Assembly: GCF_005405105.1 (NCBI RefSeq)
Contig: NZ_BJDK01000031.1
Span: forward strand, 1-44,517
Direction of reading: 5' to 3'
DNA from: Lactiplantibacillus dongliensis
GTDB lineage: Bacteria > Bacillota > Bacilli > Lactobacillales > Lactobacillaceae
Length of the DNA: 44,517 bases
The notes below the pieces were generated by a model. It was not told the DNA's origin. It searched no databases and saw only the letters and a list, made by a program, of their open reading frames with translations. Positions 41,156 to 44,517 of the stretch are shown here, one piece after another. The position numbers and the translations under genes were made by a program. Position 1 is the first letter of the stretch. Each line of letters opens with the position of its first letter.

Positions 41156-42163
41156 CTAGAATAGTGCGGATTCTGGATCAACCCGCCGTACGATAAAGTT
41201 ACTGGTCATCAACAGGATGAAGCCGACTAATGATTGGTATAAGGCTGCCGCACTCGACATCCCAATATCTCCGGTCGCCGTTAACCCGTTGTAAATATAC
41301 GTATCCAGCACTGACGTGACATTATACAAACTACCTGAATTTTGTGGGACTTGGTAGAACAGTCCGAAGTCCGCCCGGAAAATATTCCCAATGGCTAAGA
41401 TCGTCATCAAGGTCATCAACGGTACTAACGCTGGTAACGTCACATTCTTAATCTGTTGCCACTTGTTAGCGCCATCAATTTCCGCCGCTTCGAACAAGGT
41501 CGGATCAATACTCATCGCACTGGCAAAGTAAAGGATACTGTTATATCCAATCCCTTTCCACGTCCCAACGAAGAGCAAGATAAACGGCCAGAACTGTGGC
41601 GCGTTGTACCAACTAATCGCTTTACCGCCATTACCGGTAATCATTGAGTTCAACAAACCTTGGTTCGGGCTTAAGAACGCATAAACGAAGTAACTAATAA
41701 TGACCCATGATAAGAAGTACGGCAGTAACATCGACGTCTGGTAAACTTTGGTTAACCGCCGATTACGCAACTGACTCATCACAACGGCAAAGAAGACCGA
41801 GATGATCAAGTTCAGTGAAATAAAACCGAGATTATAGAGCACGGTGTTTCTCGTAATGACCCAAGCGGCATTCGATGAGAATAAGAATTCAAAGTTCTTA
41901 AACCCAACCCACGGGCTACGCGCCAGACTCGCCACAAACCCGTTCGGATCAAATTGAAAATCTTTGAACGCAACCACGTTGGCAAACACTGGAATGTAGA
42001 AAAAGAAAATCATCCAAATGGCACCAGGAATCACGAACAGTAATAAGGGGGTGTTATCACGGACACTGTACCAGAAGTTTTGACGGTTCTCTTTTTTTCG
42101 AGCCGCCTTTTCTTCCGGCGTTTCCGGTTGAACAGTAGGCATCTCAGGTTCTGGATTCGGCAT
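41156..42163 (-). CDS. ABC sugar-importer permease, LplB/YteP type
   Basis: A 335-aa permease, first gene of the importer operon. A charged cytoplasmic start rich in Pro and Glu precedes the first helix (TPLLLFVIPGAIWMIFFFYIPVF). The coupling motif is EAAEIDGANKWQQIKNVTLP. The start is well supported by GGAGTGGGGG. A cre-like site lies about 35-50 nt upstream, so the whole operon (permeases, lipoprotein, then DUF624, kinase and regulator) is probably CcpA-repressed and possibly activated by its own YesN. Confidence 0.92.
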   Translation of the reverse strand: MPNPEPEMPTVQPETPEEKAARKKENRQNFWYSVRDNTPLLLFVIPGAIWMIFFFYIPVFANVVAFKDFQFDPNGFVASLARSPWVGFKNFEFLFSSNAAWVITRNTVLYNLGFISLNLIISVFFAVVMSQLRNRRLTKVYQTSMLLPYFLSWVIISYFVYAFLSPNQGLLNSMITGNGGKAISWYNAPQFWPFILLFVGTWKGIGYNSILYFASAMSIDPTLFEAAEIDGANKWQQIKNVTLPALVPLMTLMTILAIGNIFRADFGLFYQVPQNSGSLYNVTSVLDTYIYNGLTATGDIGMSSAAALYQSLVGFILLMTSNFIVRRVDPESALF

Positions 42164-42195
42164 CTTCCCCCACTCCTTTCTTAATTTAACAAGTG

Positions 42196-42212
42196 TATTG
42201 TAGCGCTTACAA
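42196..42212 (-). promoter_or_regulatory. cre-like site at the importer promoter
   Basis: The minus strand reads TTGTAAGCGCTACAATA, which keeps the TGNAARCG core but deviates at two positions in the right half. The arms TTGTA and TACAA are symmetrical. TACAAT inside it could be the -10 box, with no strong -35. Catabolite repression is therefore likely but not certain. Confidence 0.5.
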
Positions 42213-42306
42213 CTGAACTGAAACTAGACATAAAGTTAAGGCCTTTATCTATATAATTAAGGTTCACTTTTGCCGCTCCCAAATACTTATCATAGTTGTT
42301 GATTGA

Positions 42307-42476
42307 TCGTCTCCGTTGACCAGCATGTTCGCGGTGGGGCAGACCTGCAGCCAAAGTGCGGTCTGCAGGGCACTTGTCAGCCGAAAACCACGTCTAACAA
42401 GCTGGCCCAGACACTAAGACGGGAAACCACCGCTCTAAGTGTCTCGACACGGCGAACATCCTGGTCACTACGACTA
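42307..42476. repeat. Three-hairpin structured element, class C, copy 2 (inverted)
   Basis: The outer stem pairs TGACCAGCATGTTCGC with GCGAACATCCTGGTCA. The three hairpins are CCTGCAG/CTGCAGG, CTTGTCAG/CTAACAAG and GACACTAAG/CTAAGTGTC. Relative to copy 1 it is inverted, and the stem bases that differ do so on both sides (for example CCG/CGG against CAT/ATG). It lies upstream of the importer operon. Confidence 0.75.
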
Positions 42477-42549
42477 TGATTGCGGTGCTCATACAACTTT
42501 TCTTCAAACAACAAAATTGTATTAAACCAGTCGTTACTCATGGTGTTAA

Positions 42550-42712
42550 TTAGCGTAGGTTGGGCTGGATGATGCTCAGTGGTGAAATTTGACTTAGCCG
42601 AGTGGTTTACTCGGGTTAGTCAAAGCCCGGCTTGTGAGACCGTCCTTTGGCTCGCAAACGCGGCCACCACGTTCCAGCATCAATCCAGACCAACCGGAGC
42701 GACAAGTTAAGG
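42550..42712. repeat. Structured intergenic element (B unit, variant stem)
   Basis: The outer stem pairs GGTTGGGCTGGATGATGCT with AGCATCAATCCAGACCAACC. The hairpins are TTTGACTTAGCCGAG/CTCGGGTTAGTCAAA and TTGTGAG/CTCGCAA. Unit A is missing. It sits directly after the fructokinase stop codon and is inverted relative to the copy at 33780. The remaining parts of 42164-42718 hold the operon promoter region and nothing else recognisable. Confidence 0.75.
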
Positions 42713-42718
42713 AACCCC

Positions 42719-43600
42719 TTAAGCCCCAACCGTTTGGCCGGAATCAATCAGGTCTTTTGCCAGTAATAGGCAACCCGTTAAGCCAGCATCATCGTTTAAC
42801 GCAATCCGCTGAATGTAATTGTTCAAATCCGGGGTAGTCGTATAAGCGGCCAGTTGGGACTTAAATGCTTGGCGAATCAATGGAAATAATTGCTCCTGAT
42901 GCATGACGCCACCGCCAATCACAATCCGATCGGGCGAATAGCTCAATGTGTAATTCACACAAGCTTGCGCAATATAATCTGCTTCTAACTCCCAGACAGC
43001 CGGATCAGCCGCTAAGGCTTGGGCTGGCTGTCCAAAACGCTGTTCTAACGCCGGACCCGAAGCTAAACCTTCTAAACAATCGCCGTGGTAGGGACAAACG
43101 CCAGAAAAATCGTCATCAGCGCGATGATTGATAAAGATATGTCCGGCTTCCAAATGATTGAAACCTTGTAAAAAATGCCCCTGATAAATGACGCCGGCGC
43201 CAATCCCCGTGCCAACCGTGAAATAAACTAAGTTTTCCACATTTTTAGCCGCGCCTAAGCGATATTCACCATAAGCCGCCACATTCACATCCGTCGTCCA
43301 ATAAATAGGAATGTTCAAATGCGTGCGCATATAACCTAGAAAATTCACATTTTCCCAACCAGCTTTGGGCGTTTGCGTAATATAGCCAAAGTCTCGGTGT
43401 TGGGAATTAACCCCAATCGGGCCAAATGAACCAATCCCGATAGCGTCAACTGGATGTTCCTGAAAGAAGTCAACGACCGCCGCCAACGTTACGGCTGGGG
43501 TCGTGGTCGGAATTCGTGATTGCTCACTAATCTGACCGGTCTCGTCGCCGATGCCACAAACAAACTTCGTGCCACCTGCTTCAATTGCACCTAATCGCAT
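42719..43600 (-). CDS. scrK: ROK-family fructokinase (ScrK type)
   Basis: A 293-aa kinase that typically phosphorylates fructose and often mannose. The ATP site AIEAGGTKFVCGIG starts at residue 5, the catalytic Asp is in TTDVNVAAYGEY, then FTVGTGIGAGVI. A zinc site reads GHIFINHRADDDFSGVCPYHGDCLEGLASGPA (His, Cys, His, Cys), the hallmark of the fructokinase branch. It starts 11 nt after the ABC ATPase gene, suggesting an operon. In this locus it could convert liberated mannose to mannose-6-phosphate, although a general fructokinase role is equally possible. Confidence 0.88.
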   Translation of the reverse strand: MRLGAIEAGGTKFVCGIGDETGQISEQSRIPTTTPAVTLAAVVDFFQEHPVDAIGIGSFGPIGVNSQHRDFGYITQTPKAGWENVNFLGYMRTHLNIPIYWTTDVNVAAYGEYRLGAAKNVENLVYFTVGTGIGAGVIYQGHFLQGFNHLEAGHIFINHRADDDFSGVCPYHGDCLEGLASGPALEQRFGQPAQALAADPAVWELEADYIAQACVNYTLSYSPDRIVIGGGVMHQEQLFPLIRQAFKSQLAAYTTTPDLNNYIQRIALNDDAGLTGCLLLAKDLIDSGQTVGA

Positions 43601-43611
43601 CGTTAGCCCTC

Positions 43612-44487
43612 CTATTCGATTGTTAGTTGTGACTCAGGATCAAAGAAATGCGCCTTACTCATCTCAAAGGCCATCTTCACCGTGGTCCCTGGTTCGTGAT
43701 AATCCCGTGCATCCACTTGAGCAACAAACTTACTGTCACCAATCTTGGAATACAACATCGACTCGGCCCCTAAGAGTTCCGAAACTTCCACTTCGGCGTC
43801 AACCACGGCATCGGCCATCGCCTGAATCGCAATCTGTTCCGTATGGATATCTTCTGGCCGAATCCCAACAATAATCGGCTTACCGTTATAGCCCTTTTCA
43901 ACTAGTCCTTTGAGCTTTCCTTCTGGCACCGCCACTACCAAGCCAGCGTCATTGATAACTTGCCCGTCGATAAGCTTGGCATTAAAGAAGTTCATCCCCG
44001 GCGAACCGATAAAGCCCGCCACGAATTGATTGACCGGTTCGTTATATAACTCACTTGGGGTTCCAATCTGTTGTACGACGCCGGCCTTCATAATCACAAT
44101 CCGGTCAGCCATGGTCATCGCTTCAACTTGATCATGGGTCACGTAAATCATGTTCGTTTTCAAGCGTTGATGCAGCTGTGCAATTTGCGTCCGCATCTGG
44201 ACCCGCAACTTAGCATCTAAGTTAGACAACGGTTCATCCAGCAAGAACAACTTGGCATCCCGGACAATCGCCCGGCCCAACGCAACCCGTTGCCGTTGTC
44301 CACCTGATAGCGCGGCGGGTTTACGATCCAGATAATCTTCCAAGCCTAAAATTTCAGCGGCATTTTTAACCCGCTTGTCGATCTCGGCTTTATCCTCATG
44401 CTTGATCTTCAGTCCGAACGCCATATTGTTATAGACGTTCACGCTTGGTGCTAGTTGATTTGGTTTATAGTATCCACTAATAAGCAT
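43612..44487 (-). pseudogene. Truncated MsmK/UgpC-type sugar ABC ATPase lacking Walker A
   Basis: The downstream three quarters are a normal sugar-importer ATPase: signature LSGGQRQRVALGRAIV, Walker B LFLLDEPLSNLD, H-loop IYVTHDQVEAMTMADR, and a C-terminal TOBE-type regulatory domain ending FFDPESQLTIE. Homology begins at NVYNNMAFGLK. The preceding 16-18 codons are unrelated, and the roughly 85-90 N-terminal residues with the Walker A P-loop and Q-loop are absent. The open frame starts at an ATG at 44487 that has no clear ribosome-binding site. As written it could not bind ATP. The break coincides with a copy of an element terminus (44442-44458) close to the window edge, so it is either a real disruption or an assembly chimera. 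Intact, it would energise the importer. Confidence 0.8.
44442..44458. repeat. Element-terminus motif at the msmK breakpoint
   Basis: CTTGGTGCTAGTTGA (44444-44458) is identical over 15 nt to the left terminus of the composite element at 21055-21069 and lies exactly where ATPase homology ends. The 59 nt beyond it to the window edge match nothing else here. Confidence 0.6.
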
Positions 44488-44517
44488 TGTTCTAGCCTAG
44501 CTTGAAAGCCTCTTGCT

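Overview
The window looks like a chromosomal contig from a Lactobacillaceae bacterium, most likely Lactiplantibacillus or a close relative. The support is moderate GC, sortase signals of the LPQTxE type on three surface proteins, KxYKxGKxW signal peptides, and lactobacillus-type regulators with cre sites. The left edge cuts through an IS5-family transposase. The right edge cuts through a damaged sugar-ABC ATPase gene, so both edges look like repeat-driven contig ends. Species assignment is inference.

Layout. 1-9.9 kb: IS5 end, HAD phosphatase, DUF2207 membrane protein, UMF1-type MFS permease, truncated TnpB, nucleotide pyrophosphatase-like enzyme, a C39-peptidase relic, and a catabolite-repressed esterase divergent from a GntR/UTRA regulator. 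9.9-19.8 kb: an orphan short RNA under a GntR-type operator, then a surface-protein island with a MucBP remnant, a 1009-aa Ala/Ser/Thr-repeat MucBP adhesin and two choice-of-anchor A paralogues. 19.8-23.8 kb: cupin, an Fst/par-type type I toxin-antitoxin locus with an SOS-box-like promoter, EIIA-Glc, a SorC-type regulator, an FSA/transaldolase-like aldolase and DUF2200. 23.8-44.5 kb: a glycan-utilisation locus with GH1, ROK kinase, GH38, GH125, a GntR-LacI regulator, GH92, YesN/YesM, YesL, solute-binding lipoprotein, two permeases, fructokinase and a truncated MsmK-type ATPase.

How the genes fit together. The ABC importer is predicted to bring in mannose-rich oligosaccharides under YesMN control. 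GH92 (alpha-1,2), GH125 (alpha-1,6) and GH38 (alpha-mannosidase) all lack signal peptides and would trim them in the cytoplasm. The ROK kinases would phosphorylate released hexose. The GH1 enzyme has a non-canonical phosphate pocket and could act on the remaining beta-linked core. The layout resembles the high-mannose N-glycan systems described in streptococci. No endoglycosidase that would release the glycans outside the cell is present.

Three results stand out. (1) A complete par-like toxin-antitoxin locus at 20.18-20.51 kb carries a 13/14 match to the Gram-positive LexA box over the toxin promoter. (2) A family of about 150-nt intergenic elements keeps its multi-stem fold through many paired base changes. 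(3) Two classes of these elements are arranged as mirror-image copies around the 7.6-kb transporter/two-component block.
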